This document shows positions 48,001 to 60,490 of a DNA stretch of 64,000 nt, piece by piece. This DNA comes from Halichondria panicea (Eukaryota > Porifera > Demospongiae > Suberitida > Halichondriidae), in the NCBI RefSeq assembly GCF_963675165.1, contig NC_087377.1, positions 5,642,042-5,706,041 of the forward strand, in the 5' to 3' direction. Every line of letters begins with the position of its first letter. Position 1 is the stretch's first letter. Under the pieces are notes generated by a model. That model ran no database searches. It was not told where the DNA came from and saw only the letters and a list, made by a program, of their open reading frames with translations. The position numbers and the translations under genes are program-made.

Positions 48001-48420
48001 GGCTGAACAGCAAAGTGATGGACAAAGCTATCCCAAAATCAGCTCCAAACTGCCCACTCTTAATGCCGAGAGTGAGCTTATGGTGAGTGAGTCTGATGCA
48101 GTACCAGCGTAAAAGTTGCATAGATCTATGCATCACAGGACGGACGAAGTGAGGGACAAGGCTCCAAGTCCAAACTGTCCACTCTTAATGAGAGTGAGCT
48201 TATGGTACCAGCGTAATAATTGTTGTCATGAAAGTTTGTATATGCATCACAGGATGGACGAAGCGAGGGACAAGGCTCCCCTACTCATCTTAAATGGTAG
48301 TGAGCTTATGGTGCCGGTGAGTCTGACCTCCAGTGTACCAGTGTACATGAAAAATTTGTAATTATGCATCACAGAATGGACAAAGCGAGGGACAAAGCTC
48401 TCCCAAACCAAATGACTGTG
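48001..48420. repeat. Diverged tandem repeat, about 115-130 bp units
   Basis: Four units share ATGCATCACAG, a GGAC[A/G]AAG...GAGGGACAA block, CACTCTTAATG and GAGTGAGCTTATGGT. Units begin near 48001, 48128, 48246 and 48364. The last is truncated where the Ulp1-like fragment starts. Confidence 0.7.
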
Positions 48421-48665
48421 CATGCACTGTTTGCAGCTGCATATTGTACCAGCATTGCACATGGACTAGATCCATGTTCCCTTGTTTACGACCAGCACCA
48501 CTTGTACAAGTGTTTCACTATACAAAAACAATGGATCTCGTTACTGTCTTCCGAACAAAAAGACCAGGACCTGCACGCACTTTGAAAATCCCTGTCTATT
48601 GCTACTGTCGATGTGCAGATGATGGCCAAGGAATGGTAGGCTGTGACGGATGTGAAGATTGGTAG
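48410..48665 (+). pseudogene. Ulp1-protease C-terminus plus PHD finger fragment
   Basis: One frame gives ALFAAAYCTSIAHGLDPCSL, matching the end of Ulp1-like cysteine proteases (C..FA...A..LA..LDP) of animal transposons. After a frame change, RPGPARTLKIPVYCYCRCAD then DGQGMVGCDGCEDW is a PHD-finger start (CYC.C.DDG..M..CD.C..W), cut by a TAG at 48663. Ulp1 plus PHD fusions are common passengers of large DNA transposons. Confidence 0.65.
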
Positions 48666-49000
48666 ATGCATTGACGCCGCCAAAGTAAAAAAGGTATTGC
48701 ACCAAGTGTCGATAAAGTAGTTAGAATCAATGACTTTATAGTCAACAAGTATAGTCTTTATAATTATTGTATGTTCATCAATTCAGATATAATATATACT
48801 ATTATAATAATAAGTGCTCATACTAGATGTCCAGAGTTAATTGCTCATACTATATGTCACTATATATGTCTATAGTCTAGCCTGCCTATGGCTATGGATC
48901 TAGAATAAATAGTACATCTAGCTTTGTTAGTCGGCGCCGCCGCCCTCTACCGTTGCCTGGAAGGAGGACAGCGCTAGTTATGGGCAATAGGTAGTTATGC

Positions 49001-49471
49001 ATGGGCAATAGGTTAAGTTGGAGCACATACGACAAGCTGAGAAAGAATGAAAGCTTAGAAAACCCTTCCAGGAAACGCCTTACTGAAAACAGCACACCTA
49101 AGCGTCGAAAAAACACAGCAGTTGAATTTGACAAAGAAAAACTTCCTGAAGAAGCAAGTGCTTGGAGCACAAACCAAACTGTCCGCTTAGTTCAGAAAAA
49201 CGGCGGACAAATTATTAAAGAATTTCTAGCCAACAATGAAATACAACGTCCCACAAGAGCTCCAAGAAGAGCGAAGAAAAAAACCCACCACGGTGTGTCT
49301 TTTCCAATGCACGCACCAGCAACAGCTCACAAACAAACTATCAAAGAAAAGATTGAAAACAAATTAATTTTAATTGGAGAAAATAATTATAGTAGAGCAC
49401 GAAATAAAGTGATTTCGTGTGGACAAAGACACAAACACAATAGAGAAACTAATATACTTAAGCCACACTAG
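49001..49471 (+). pseudogene. Basic open frame of unknown function in repeat relic
   Basis: 156 codons without stop, strongly basic (many Lys/Arg), including PSRKRLTENSTPKRRKNTAV. No domain is recognised. It lies just upstream of the relic with HDHSEIAGHGHL and SAP-like segments and may be its N-terminal part. It has no supported introns. Confidence 0.35.
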
Positions 49472-49639
49472 ACATATCAAACTCTCAGATATACGACAGA
49501 AAATGATGGATGACCATGATTGTGATTAGAAACAGTTGTGATGAGTGCCTAGCGGAACTTACTGACGAAAGCAGACTTACTGAACTAAACATCCTACACA
49601 CTTTTTCACTATCTATAACAGACATTCGAAATCTCCTAA

Positions 49640-50330
49640 AGAGTTTCACGCATAAGGCATATTAAAGTATGGCATGATCACTCAGAAATAGCTGGACACG
49701 GACATTTACTAGTTCTGGTAGGTACAACCCAGCTTTTTATTATACCACTCAAGAACTATCCAAAAGAGGAATACATTTAGATGTACTGGACGTTGTAGAA
49801 CAGCCTTACATACATATCCTAGGTCGATCAACATCTAGCCTGCAATTCTATTTCACGAGTATAGACTAGATTGCATCAAAGAATTACAGGCACCTGCATG
49901 TCAAGTACAATCAATATGGTGTAAAGGATGTGTTTCATGGTGATGGGCCAGCACAGCAAGTGGAAGCAGGAGCAAAAATTGGTGGTCACTACCTGTGTGT
50001 TGGTTATGCTGCTCACAGTGCAATTTTTAACGATTATAGCTTATTGTTTTCGAGCCGACAGCTTATGGAGAGACAAGCGTTTGTCACTAAGGGTCAAGCA
50101 TAGAGAAAAGGAAGTACCAAACCACTGGACAAGCTGAGTGTTAGCGAATTGAGAACAGAACTACAGGCGCACGGCGTAACAACGGGAAAAAAGAACAAGA
50201 CTGACCTGCTCCAAGTTTACAAAAAACTAAGAGCAGGAATTAATCATGTTCCTGCACTACTTCAAGGAAATCCAAAAGCGGACATAAAGGCCCTACCATC
50301 TGGAGGATTATGAAATAATGGCAACATTGA
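49640..50330 (+). pseudogene. Transposon accessory relic with SAP-like segment
   Basis: Fragments in shifting frames: KVWHDHSEIAGHGHLLVLV (about 49668), IHLDVLDVVEQPYIHILGRS (about 49770), DVFHGDGPAQQVEAGAKIGG (about 49929), and LSVSELRTELQAHGVTTGKK followed by NKTDLLQVYKK (about 50130-50200), which fits a SAP-type DNA-binding motif. The same order occurs in uncharacterised multi-kilobase repeat proteins of sponges and cnidarians (from memory). Multiple stops and frame changes. Confidence 0.5.
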
Positions 50331-50339
50331 AATAATGGC

Positions 50340-52830
50340 AACAGAGCCTCTACATGACCTTAAAGGCAATCTTGTAGAAGAGACTCTATAGCAACTCTCA
50401 ACGGAACGATTCGTGAATCAATTCAAGAAGTTATGGATGCTGCTTTCGCTAAGGAAACATTAAGATGCTCAGATTATCAGAAAGGTATAATATTGCTATA
50501 TATAATGATTCAATTAAGCCGCGTGAAGTCAAACGATCACCTGGTAATGGTGAAGACAGTGTGTCGTTTGAGAGGCACAACAATGTACTTAGGACTGAAT
50601 GGACAAAGTCAAACAGGAATGCTATGTTGGTCGAGCAATTAATTAAAGGACCTTACTTTTGTCATTCGTAGACAATATCGTCGCTAAATATCCCTTTTTG
50701 CAAGATCATTAACAGGTAACATGGGTACTTCTTGCATGAATGCTGGGAACCCACTCCAACTGTTTTTGCAGCTGCTAAAAGAGCTAGAACATAATTATTG
50801 CGAATCGAGTGCTAGGAGTGACGAAAGTCTGGGAAATGGATTGAGACCTGGGTACCTAATATTGTCCCGATCTGCTGTCACATACTGCTATCTTTGTGAA
50901 ATCGTTTCACTAGGTAACTATTGTGTACTTAATTAGCGCATGTGTATTAGTGTACCCTTGAGTGATGTGCGACATGTACTCATTCATGATAAAAATTGGA
51001 ATGAAGTGCTGCTTGCATTATAGTGGCTGGCAAAAAATCTGTAATACTAGAGACAGAAAATCGCAGTTAAACACCCATCCATCTGAGGAATGTGTGAGCA
51101 CAAGCAAACAACAAGCACACACACTACATGAAAAATTCACGTTTGGCGAAGACAAAAGATACTATTTGTTGTTCTACTACTAGTCAACGTACATTCTTGG
51201 TCGAAAAAGTAATATAGATTAATAAAGAGAAGAAAATATAGAGTATAAAGTCCTCACTAAAATGTGTGTTTACTTGTATCAAAACTTCATTCAAAAATGT
51301 CTACGCCCCCATTTGCCTCGTTCGGAGATTTACTATACATGTTTGTAGAGGGTGTCCTTTACAAAGCGCAGAAACAATATTTAGAGAACAAAGAATGTTT
51401 GGAGTACCAAACTTTGTGCAAAGTTCAATCCTTGTCAGTCCGACGAAGTGTTACTTGTCACATTTGTAATGATTTATAAGAAAATTACTGTGACTCGTGT
51501 TGAGACAGTCAAATAATTGTACCCTGGGAACTGCTGAAAAATAAGATTCTGTTTTACCAATTTACCAACCATTTAGTGCACGTAACCGGTAAATTTGCCA
51601 TGTGTTCGACAAATTGGCCAGACAATGTTATAGTGCTAGTACTAGTTCTGTAGTTAGTATTGCTACTTTTGAAAGGTGAAAACAGAAACGACTGAACCAT
51701 CTTGTTGAGTCACTCAAGGAAAAAATGTTGTAAGCATTTTGATGGATGGCTCCACAGATCCCCTACAGGTGGAAATTATGTCCTTTCATTTCTAATCCTT
51801 TCATTTCTAAATCCTTATATTGAGTGACATTGAGCATCTTTCGCCCTCACATGCAAGCCAAGTCAAGATGAAAGCAGTCAACATGGAAGAAGTAGAGGAC
51901 TAGGTCTAGGATCACAGAATCTTCACAAAATGAGCCTGGGATGGAATCCGCCCATGTTAGTATGATCGCAACTGTAATAGCGATTGTCTCAAGTTCTATT
52001 CTTGCTGTGTTGCCGTGTTGAAAAAATAAAGTTCAAATCCCAAACAAAAAATAAAATACAAAAAATGAAGTACATAAAAATGTGCTATAACTAAAAACCT
52101 TTATCGACTATTACTGGTTTCAAGTTTGTTAAGCAACATGATTTGCATTTGAATAGTATCATACGGCTACGCGAGACAGGGTGGGTATAGCATGTTACCC
52201 TTCAGGAGTGATGTCCAGTGTTGCCTACACTTGGGGGTACACTACCTGGGATGTCCTACGATATAGGACATCCTAGGACAGTCCCACCATGCTGTATAGT
52301 AAGTAGGGTCTGTCTTTACAATGGGTGACACATATACTTGGGATGATTTGACAGTACCGGGACGCCCCATCAGTTAGTTGTTTAGTCCGGAGGATCCCAT
52401 GCACCCGAAAAGACCAAAACTTTCATCAGAACTTGCAGTTCTTAGAGCCTATGGCATTTATCTCTCATCAAGCAGTTGCTCCGCCATCTGACAGCTCATG
52501 TGAATATATTTGCAACCGTGATGTCATCAACAGCAACAAAAATCACAAAGAAGCTCTGCTTGATAGTGTTGTAGGTTAGTGGCAATAGCTGAAGATGCAG
52601 TCCTATAACTCAAGCTAAACGTGTGATACTGGCTGCGTAGGTGTTGTAGCAACCACCAAGCCTTAAATAATGCCATGCCTCATTTTTGAAAGAGGTTGCA
52701 CTGTTTTTGTTACAAAAAGCCACCACCAGCCCCCCTGGAATTTTTACTGAGACGGTGCTTACGGAATAACAGTGAGCGAGTACAAGCCAATTTTAGCTGG
52801 TAGCTGTTGTACAAGCCTTTAGCTACAGTG
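50340..52830. other. Degraded repeat sequence, no gene recognised
   Basis: Open scraps at 50465-50671 and 50962-51183 may continue the preceding relic, but I recognise no motif. From 51480 to 52830 there is nothing I can support. Confidence 0.3.
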
Positions 52831-52839
52831 TATGTCTTA

Positions 52840-53112
52840 AAGGCTGCAAGTGTTCGACAGGTTGTTTGACAGGACGGTGTGGCTGCAAGAAAAGGGGGAA
52901 GCATTGTTCAATTGGCTGTGAGTGTTTAAATTGTAGCAATAATATATAGCAGAGCCAAGACAGAACGAAGCTCACATTAAAGAAGATGTGGAGGCAGGCC
53001 GATTGACAGACAGAGAAGGGGAAGACATCGTCGACTGGGTGTTTGGACAAAATACAGGGAGTGACAGTCAAACTAATCAGTCCGAATCAGAGCCTGAGTT
53101 AGACGAAGATTA
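52840..53112 (+). pseudogene. Cysteine-rich CRC/CXC-like motif and acidic tail of a transposon protein
   Basis: One frame reads CSTGCLTGRCGCKKRGKHCS followed by IGCECLNC, a tesmin/CXC-type spacing. A splice donor-like GTAGCAATAA follows. After TATATAGCAG at 52951 another open stretch ends EDIVDWVFGQNTGS and SESEPELDED with a stop at 53110-53112. The two could be adjacent exons of one protein. The upstream part is unrecognised. Confidence 0.45.
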
Positions 53113-53289
53113 AACAAGAATTGTTTGTTATGTTTAAGATATTGTTTGTTATGATTTTACTTGCTTTACTAGACATGCTAAAACAAGTGACAAAAAATTT
53201 TGGTAACATCCTTACTTAGCATACACTTGGATGTAATCGATTGCTTTGTCGTTGTTAGGTCAGCCGAGTGTTCAGTTGAGCACATTAAT

Positions 53290-53770
53290 ATATATCTTTG
53301 ATTGTAGGCAATAATATCACTAAAAGCAGTTTTGCTACCTTAAGTGCTGTAGCATTCATTGCGTTGTTGGCTACATCTTTCTCAGAGCCCACTGTAAAAC
53401 TGGAGAGTTGTTTTGAGAGGTCGTTGATGAGCTGCTCGAGGTCTGCATCTGTACTGTGGCATTTACTAGTCTGGAGAATAATCAGGTGAGATTTGTAACA
53501 TGTATGGCAAACTTTGTCGTTTTGAAGTATATGGCCATCAAAATCTGTGTGTTTTCTTAGGTACTCCTATCTTTCTAGGATTTGAGTGGTTATTAACTCT
53601 CGATGTGGTTCCACAAGTAGTACAACATATACTTGCTTTGATGGCTGCACTAAATCATACACTATGTGGTAGTGTCGTTTGCATAGTGGGATTGGTATCT
53701 GTAGTTCAGCAACTCCTGTCATCCCTATCCTCCTCTCGCTACTACAAATCAAAGATACCAATAACTAATA
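53290..53770 (-). pseudogene. Accessory zinc-cluster protein relic (PLCKRHY family)
   Basis: On the minus strand, IPIPLCKRHYHIVYDLVQPS and, after frame changes, DKVCHTCYKSHLIILQ then STDADLEQLINDLSKQL follow one another. The Cys-His pairs suggest a treble-clef zinc site. Comparable open frames sit beside KDZ-like elements in invertebrates (from memory, tentative). It lies about 1 kb upstream of, and divergent to, the KDZ relic. Confidence 0.45.
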
Positions 53771-55351
53771 CGGAAGCCAATTAGGGCAATTCGTGGGTTC
53801 TAACATTTGCAGTTCAATGCCCTCGAAAATTCCAATTTAGCGTGTCGAAGTGCTGAGCTCTTTGGGTTTACCGAGTGGCGCTAGTATAGCATCTGTACAT
53901 TCTAATACACTGCATGCATATGCTTTTCTGTTTGGTTTGTCCCATCGTGGTGTGTATGTATATCATCCCCTAAACAGCGTGTTACACAAACCTGGCGAGT
54001 GAAATCAATGTTCAAGGAGGCTACAAGGGTACGTGCTGGCTCACTTTGTCAGTTGCTTGGACTACTCATATTCTCACTGATGCCATGGCACAACTCACAT
54101 ACTCCGTTGTCCGCAACACTGTCACTGACTTCCCTAAAAGAAAGCTGCCTTCTAGTTGTTCGTAGCCATTTCCCTAGACACTGTTTACAAATGTTTGTAT
54201 TTATATATTTATATTAGAACTGTGTGACACAACACACCTGGAATGTCTATAATGTGTCCATAGTCTGTGTGGTGCACTCCATCTTGTGGGACTCCATGTG
54301 GTTTGACATGGAAATTGTGGTTAAGTTTTGCAAGCTCATAACTTTTGCTTCAAAGCTGGGTACAAGCAAATATTTTTGTAAAGTAATGCTCAAAGCTTAT
54401 AAATTTTGTTGATACTCATCACGTAGCGTCACTTTGTTAGCAAAAACTGTTTGTCACTTGATCTGGAGGAGTACTATCATATGACATAGAGTGCTATTTG
54501 AGCTCGTGGAGCCAAACTCATAAAAGCTTAACAACTATTCTCGTGTATGCATGTAGACTAGGAACAGTTCTACGTGCCTGAGCTCGTTCGTGAGTGTATG
54601 TACAGGAATATAAGTGTGTGAATATTTAATTACTTGTAGTATTAGCTTCATTTTGCTACTTCCGTTGCAAATAAATTTGCGTACTTAGATAGTACTTCCG
54701 GAATCTTGGCGGAGCAACTGCAAGAGCTGGCTATAGATCTACAATCCTCTGCTGGCCCTTCGCCACTAGGAGTTGTTTTAATATCTCCAAATAATAAATG
54801 CACAGCCTGCTCGTTAAAGCTGACAGACCGAGCAAGATTGTGTTGTACACTGAACAATTTGGTACCATTCATGGAACACAGTACAGAAAAATCTGCAAAC
54901 GATTTCGCGCTGGGTGCTCTTTTGTCCAGCACTATGAATACCACACAAATGGGGGGGGGGGGGGGGGATGTTGTGTATGAAGATGATTCTCTGTCGCTTC
55001 CGTACTTCATCTCAACTAGAGAAACAGGGTTTCAAACATCCCTTCTGCAACGGTTTGATATCAAAATACTAATTGGCCAGCTGTCATACAAGCAGCGCAG
55101 TGATAGGTATGATGAAGCTAAGAAAACTTTGAGAACGACAGCAGCTCCTGTAGAGTGCTTGCCACATAAAAGGTAAAATTAATAATTACAGTGATGACAA
55201 CTGCATATTAACATGCAATGATCCATCACTTCAAGAAGCAGACTGCCTAGCAATGGACAGGCGAAGGTTGGAGCTGGCACATTTCAAGTTCGCTATTCTC
55301 AATATTTATGCCTCGAGTCGTAGCCGCACGAGGGATACGGTAAAGCTGACT

Positions 55352-55381
55352 GTGTGTGTGTGTGTGTGTGTGTGCGTGTGT
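55352..55381. repeat. (TG)n microsatellite
   Basis: An uninterrupted TG run of about 12-13 repeats with one C variant near the end. It falls inside the decayed KDZ gene and adds to its disruption. Confidence 0.9.
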
Positions 55382-55799
55382 TCCAGCTGTAACTGCTCAG
55401 CGATTGCAATGCGACGAAAACTAACAACTTCTATTTTTCGTGGATTAGCAAACTAAAGCTTCTTTCTCGAGTTATGGCTAGTGTGACTCACATTGAAGGC
55501 TGTTGCAGTCTCTTCAGAATCTTTTATAGCATCATCTGTTTGCACAAACTTTCTATTCAACTTATGAGTTAGCCTTGTACTAAAGTGCTAGCTTTTTGTT
55601 AGCTACAAGAGTCAGAAAGAACTGCTAAAGAAGGCTAGCTAGCTATTATAGTATACTGATTTTTGTGAACTTGCAGACACACCCCTTATTCCTGTGGATG
55701 TAATGCGCATGCGCACTCAATACCAACGTGTAAAACAATTCATTTTGAGCCCCAGATCCTGGCAGAATCAATTTTCTTCTTTGTTGAGGTCCTGGTAAG

Positions 55800-56519
55800 C
55801 AGTGGCGTAGCCAGAGGGGGGCAGAGGGTGCTCCAGCACCCCCCTCTGGCCTCAGACTCTGCTCCACAAGTTCATTTTACTAACTAGCTAAGCTAGCTAG
55901 CTGATATGAGATCGAGAGTAACTAGAGCTCTATAATTGCACGATCAACTCAAAACTCCACCTCTAACTATCTAGCTCCACCTCCAAATATTCATTCCAGT
56001 CAGTGCACATGCGCAAAGCCACGTGCTGAGCAGACCAAGGTCCCCCACAGAGTTGCAGACTGTTAATGTTCAGCAGCTATCACCATCATCATCATGAGTA
56101 TTTTTCCGTTGAGCCCAGTTCACAGAGCAGCACTGCAACTGTGTTGCTGTTACCCTGTGAGAGCTATCACCATCATCATCATGAGTATTTTTCCGTTGAG
56201 CCCAGTTCACAGAGCAGCACTGCAACTGCAAGTGGCTTGCCACCCTGTTTTGCTAATTCACAAGCAGAACCTGGTTAGCAGCTGCATGATTTAATTGTCA
56301 CAACTCAAAACAATGCATTTTATAGGACATCTTCAAATGAAGATGTGGCTTAACCACCAGTACCCTCAAAGCAGCAGTACCCTCATTTCTTTAGCCAGAT
56401 TGCGTTAGAATCAATCTCAGAGCATGTAACAGCAAACATTTTCTGGGGGAGTGCCCCCACCCCCATTGGTAATTCGTTCATCAAGCACCCCCCTATCTCA
56501 AATCCTGGCTACGCCCCTG
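55800..56519. mobile_element. TIR element CAGTGGCGTAGCCAG...CTGGCTACGCCCCTG with 5-bp target duplication GTAAG
   Basis: 720 bases with inverted 15-base termini (one mismatch), flanked by GTAAG at 55795-55799 and 56520-56524. Next to the left terminus is a G/C-rich hairpin (GGGGGGCAGAGGGTGCTCCA). Inside is an exact-looking direct duplication of about 65 bases (56072 and 56162) beginning AGCTATCACCATCATCATCA. The only open frame (56066-56278) covers that duplication and has no recognised domain. Termini resemble the 17125 element and the 12349-12363 fragment. Confidence 0.85.
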
Positions 56520-58429
56520 GTAAGCTTGTACTTTTTTGTGATTGAATTCTGCTTATCTCACAGACTACTGCCTTTGACAAAGGTTTGCTCCCACTTGATC
56601 AGTATGCATTATTAACTGTGGACACCCCTTTGCTTTGAAACAATCAAAGCACATTGTAAATTATTTACCTCTTCTATAACTACTTTTGAGCGAAAGCAAA
56701 AACATGGCGAGAGGCTTGCAACACTCGTTGCAGCTGGTATCCATCATTATTAAGTGCGAAAGACGTTGTGTTCACGCTAGGGAATGTGGATGAAGCAGTG
56801 CTAGAAGAAGTACTACTTTTTGTTCTCATCCAAGTATGGAGTTTGTGCTATTAATTAATCACATGCTGCCCTTAATGCGTGCATCGTTCATTATATAGGT
56901 CATGCTTGTAAGTATCCCGGGTGTAAGAGTGTCATGGTTCTAGATGGAAACATAAAGAACCATCGTGATGTCTGTAAGGCTAGAGATGCAGGCTATACTG
57001 AGTACGAGGGACTTCCAGGATCTATTAAGACCGGGTGCATGAATACACCTTCTGTAAAATACACCAAGTACGAATTTGTGGTACAAATAATACACTGGAC
57101 ACAGATGCTACCGCCCCTCCTGTCAGTGCAACATATAGTGAAGTAGTGGAGAGGATTTTAGAGAAAAGGACTACAAGAAATGCCAATTACTACAAGGTTA
57201 GTTTTGTGTAATTAACAGCTATTTCATTTAAATGCGCGATTATAGATACTATGGGTAGGAAAGGAAGAAGTGTCTGCATCTTGGGTACACGAAGACATCA
57301 TTCCCCAATCAGCCGTCACTGAATTTCAAAGTGGTATCATGCCAGAAGTCCATATAGACGAAGAATCGAGCTGTAATCAGCTATCGTTTACAGCTAATGT
57401 GCATGTCAGCTCAAACCAAGAAGAAAACAACAGTGTTGGATATCACTTAGCAACTCTGGGTAATCACTTATTTGCATGACCTTATTTATAATTATATACC
57501 AACGCACGTGAATATACACAATCATGACTATATGAATATAATTATGTAGATAGTGCTCTGCTTCAAACTGAAGGTCTGAGCTGCAATACAGAAAAGGACA
57601 AAGGAAAGAAGCTTAATTAATTATCATACAGCAGGTATATCTTGCTCATCATGCATCATAATGATAATTATTATAGTCATATAATTTAATTATTATGTTA
57701 CATAATTATATGCAGGGATTATAGCTGGGATTTGGCCTTGCGGAGTTATCACCATGTTGTCAGAACTGTTCGTAGCTAAATCCAAGAGCCAACTACTATA
57801 GACGAAACTCATCACATCTATTAACTCTGAGTAAGCCATATTCAATCATATATAATTATACCTGCAGCGGCATTATTATTATTATTGTTACATGTATATA
57901 GATTATATCTGCTGACGATGGTTGCCATTTACGAAAGTTTGCCAGAAATCCTTCTAGGAAGGACCTCACTCAAACCGCCAAGGAACTAGCTACCCTGGAG
58001 ATAGTAGTCGACAAAATGCACATGGGTCACGTGGATACAAAGTGCCAAGAGAATTGTGATGCTCGGAGGTTTGTGGATCTGGATGAAGTAAGTATAAACA
58101 GTGATGGCGCAGAGTTTGGCAAATACGATTGCGCATTTATACTACATATAGCATGCAGTTCCTCGATCTTGTCTCCTCCTTATGTTTAAGCATCGTAATT
58201 TTAGGTCGACACGGAGGTTTGTGAACAAACATTTGCCTGCATGGCTGTCAAGGTACAAGAAGATATCAAGGAAGATGAACAGGCACCACTTCATGTTTTA
58301 TTTGTTGTACATTTGCAACTTGCACAACCAGAGCAAAATTAATCAACTCTGGCTTTTTCGTGCATACAACTACGTAATCGTTTTACAGTTACCTTTGATA
58401 ATATTATCCATGCATGTGACAGGGCCTAG

Positions 58430-59000
58430 GAGACATGCACATACAAAAGACGGTTATATACAAGATCCTCCGTGGGATCTCAAGCAGAATCCAACGAACG
58501 GTGTATATATGCATGTATATAATTCTGTTCCAGGGAAGATCCCATGCAGGATCCTCTGGACACACAGGAGGATCCCAAGCAGGATCCTCCAGACATAATT
58601 ATATATTATACACAAACACATGAGGATCTCAAGCAGGATCCTCCGGACACAGGTGTATGTATAGCTATGCAGGATCCTCCGGACACAGGTGTATATGCAG
58701 AATCCTGCGGACACACAGGAGGATCCCAAGCAGGATCCTCCGGACACAGGTGTATATATATAATTATACATACACATACACAGGAGTAGGATCCTCTGGA
58801 CACGGGAGGATCCCAAGCAGTACTCCGAACACAAGAGGATGATCCCATCCCCGGACACACATGAAGGAGGATTCCAAGCATGCACAACTTCGGACACAGG
58901 TGCAGATCCCATGAAGGATCCTCATGCACGGGGTATACTGCATGCTAGGAGTTCTGCAGAGGAGGATCCAATGTGGGATCCTCCAGACACACACGAGGAA
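58430..59000. repeat. Minisatellite built on GGATCCTCCGGACACAGGTG
   Basis: At least ten irregular copies of a 25-55 base unit contain GGATCC or GGATC and GGACACA, with CCCAAGCA and TATATATA spacers. The array is open in frames on both strands, which explains apparent proteins of about 150 residues that are not real. It starts just after the last KDZ exon. Confidence 0.85.
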
Positions 59001-59263
59001 CCTCCGAAGCATCCTCTGAACTGGCATGCATTTATTAGCTTAGGAAGCACGGACACTTGTAGGCAACAGTGGACATGTATGCCCTTCAGGGTATTTAACA
59101 GTACTAGTTCTTGGGACTTATGGCAGTCGAGATGATGGTGGATGAAGCAAAAATCCTAATCTGTATTAAAATTAATGGTTTGAGTGCTACGTATCTTGCA
59201 TGAATGGCTATTTTGAAATAAAATTAATGTTTTTGGCTATCACAAACGGACGATTACTCCTAG

Positions 59264-59600
59264 GACAAACCATTCCAGAGGACTGGTTACAAGGCTAGTG
59301 GACATTCTTTTGGCACCGCTTCAAAAGACTGGATTGCTTTTCTACGGGAAGAGATTAACTGGCACCATAATGCTATCAATCGAAGATCTATTCCAGTGCA
59401 TCACACCAAAAATGTACTACTATCCTGATACGATAATAAGGTAGGATGACTACTCTTACTAATGCTCAGACAAACCATTCCTGAGGGAAACCAACACTGG
59501 GAAGACTTTACCCGGCTAGTGGACATCCTTTTTGCACCGATTCAAATACTGGATAGCTTTTTTACGGGAAGACCCTTTCCCCGTTTTAATTAAAACAAGA
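59264..59600 (+). pseudogene. Duplicated fragment of a transposase-like coding segment
   Basis: A roughly 90-base piece occurs twice (59264-59345 and 59470-59577). The better copy reads TIPEGNQHWEDFTRLVDILF then APIQILDSFFTGR. The phrase resembles the segment before 'PK.H...H.PR' in large animal transposases, but only this short piece remains. Text GATCTATTCCAGTGCA also recurs at 59383 and 60161. Confidence 0.4.
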
Positions 59601-60490
59601 AAATACAGAATAAATAACAATTTTCTTTAAACGTTCATAATTATAATTAAAATGACTTATACTATTTCCTACAGGTAACGCAGACCCCAGAGCTATCTTG
59701 ACACCATCTTCGTTACCTAGCAACTGACTACCCCCACTAATTAGCAATTGTTTACAAACATTCACAATTATGTACACAAATAACATTGTATGAGGGCACG
59801 GAGTGGCTAAAGACACTAAATAAGTGTGTTCAATCAGGAGAGAAATTCTCTGCAAGGTCGTATCACCTCTCACTCAACAAGGCCATAAGCATTGATATTC
59901 TCACTGTCTAGCTACTCTAGAACCTCACTGAAGTGGTACTACAAAACATTACCAAACGGTCACTTTTCTTTCGACATTACTGTACGAAGCGTACCTTGAG
60001 GCAGCATATTAAAGATACCACGTGAAAGAACAGCTCAATGCTCAATGCGCATGTGCTAGCTGGTACCTACAGCGTGCATAGTGAATTTTTGAAAATGACC
60101 ACTAGAGTGGCCATCATATGACGGCTTCAACGGAGAAAGGACACCTTCAATCTTTCAAAGATCTATTCCAGTGCAACATCACACCAAAAATTACGAGGAC
60201 TACGCACATCTAAATAGCGTATGAGCTACAAAACTGTTCAGTAACAAGCCAGGTACAGAAAGACCTTTTATTGCATTCTTTGAAACCACAAGATTGAAAA
60301 ATAGTCCAACGCCCACTAACTACTTCCTGTATACCTTCCGCAGTAAAATTGTGTTGAGCTGGCACACCCTTTTACATTGAAGTCATTATGCGTTTTTGCA
60401 GCCTCTGTATTCTGCAATGCATGCGCTATTATTCTAAAGGAAGTTTGTGAAATATTGCAGTAAGAGCTACGCAATGGTTTTTGTCCCAGA
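59601..60490. other. No recognisable gene
   Basis: Mixed short repeats (GATCTATTCCAGTGCA block at 60161) but no coding or structural feature that I can support. Confidence 0.35.

Larger units (their letters stand above)
54700..58335 (+). pseudogene. KDZ-type transposase gene, multi-exon, decayed and interrupted
   Basis: Segments occur in family order: VKADRPSKIVLYTEQFG and DSLSLPYFISTRETGFQTSL (54800-55070, broken by a frameshift and a G15 run at 54953-54967), MDRRRLELAHFKFAILN (55253), cysteine cluster HACKYPGCKSVMVLDGNIKN (56905-56960) with GSIKTGC, a chromodomain-like ILWVGKEEVSASWVHEDI (57248-57300), GIIAGIWPCGVITMLSELFV (57717-57776), DDGCHLRKF with DKMHMGHVDTKCQENC (57914-58067), and WLSRYKKISRKMNRHHFMFY (58242-58300). 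Splice junctions remain (donor at 58087). A 4-base TGCA insertion breaks the last exon near 58238. A TIR transposon (55800-56519) sits in the middle. Cut-and-paste transposase of a large element, now dead. Confidence 0.7.

Noticed and set aside
58454-58929. Long open frames on both strands across the minisatellite
   Set aside because: They arise from a repeat unit that lacks stops in several frames. There is no start context, splice support or family motif.
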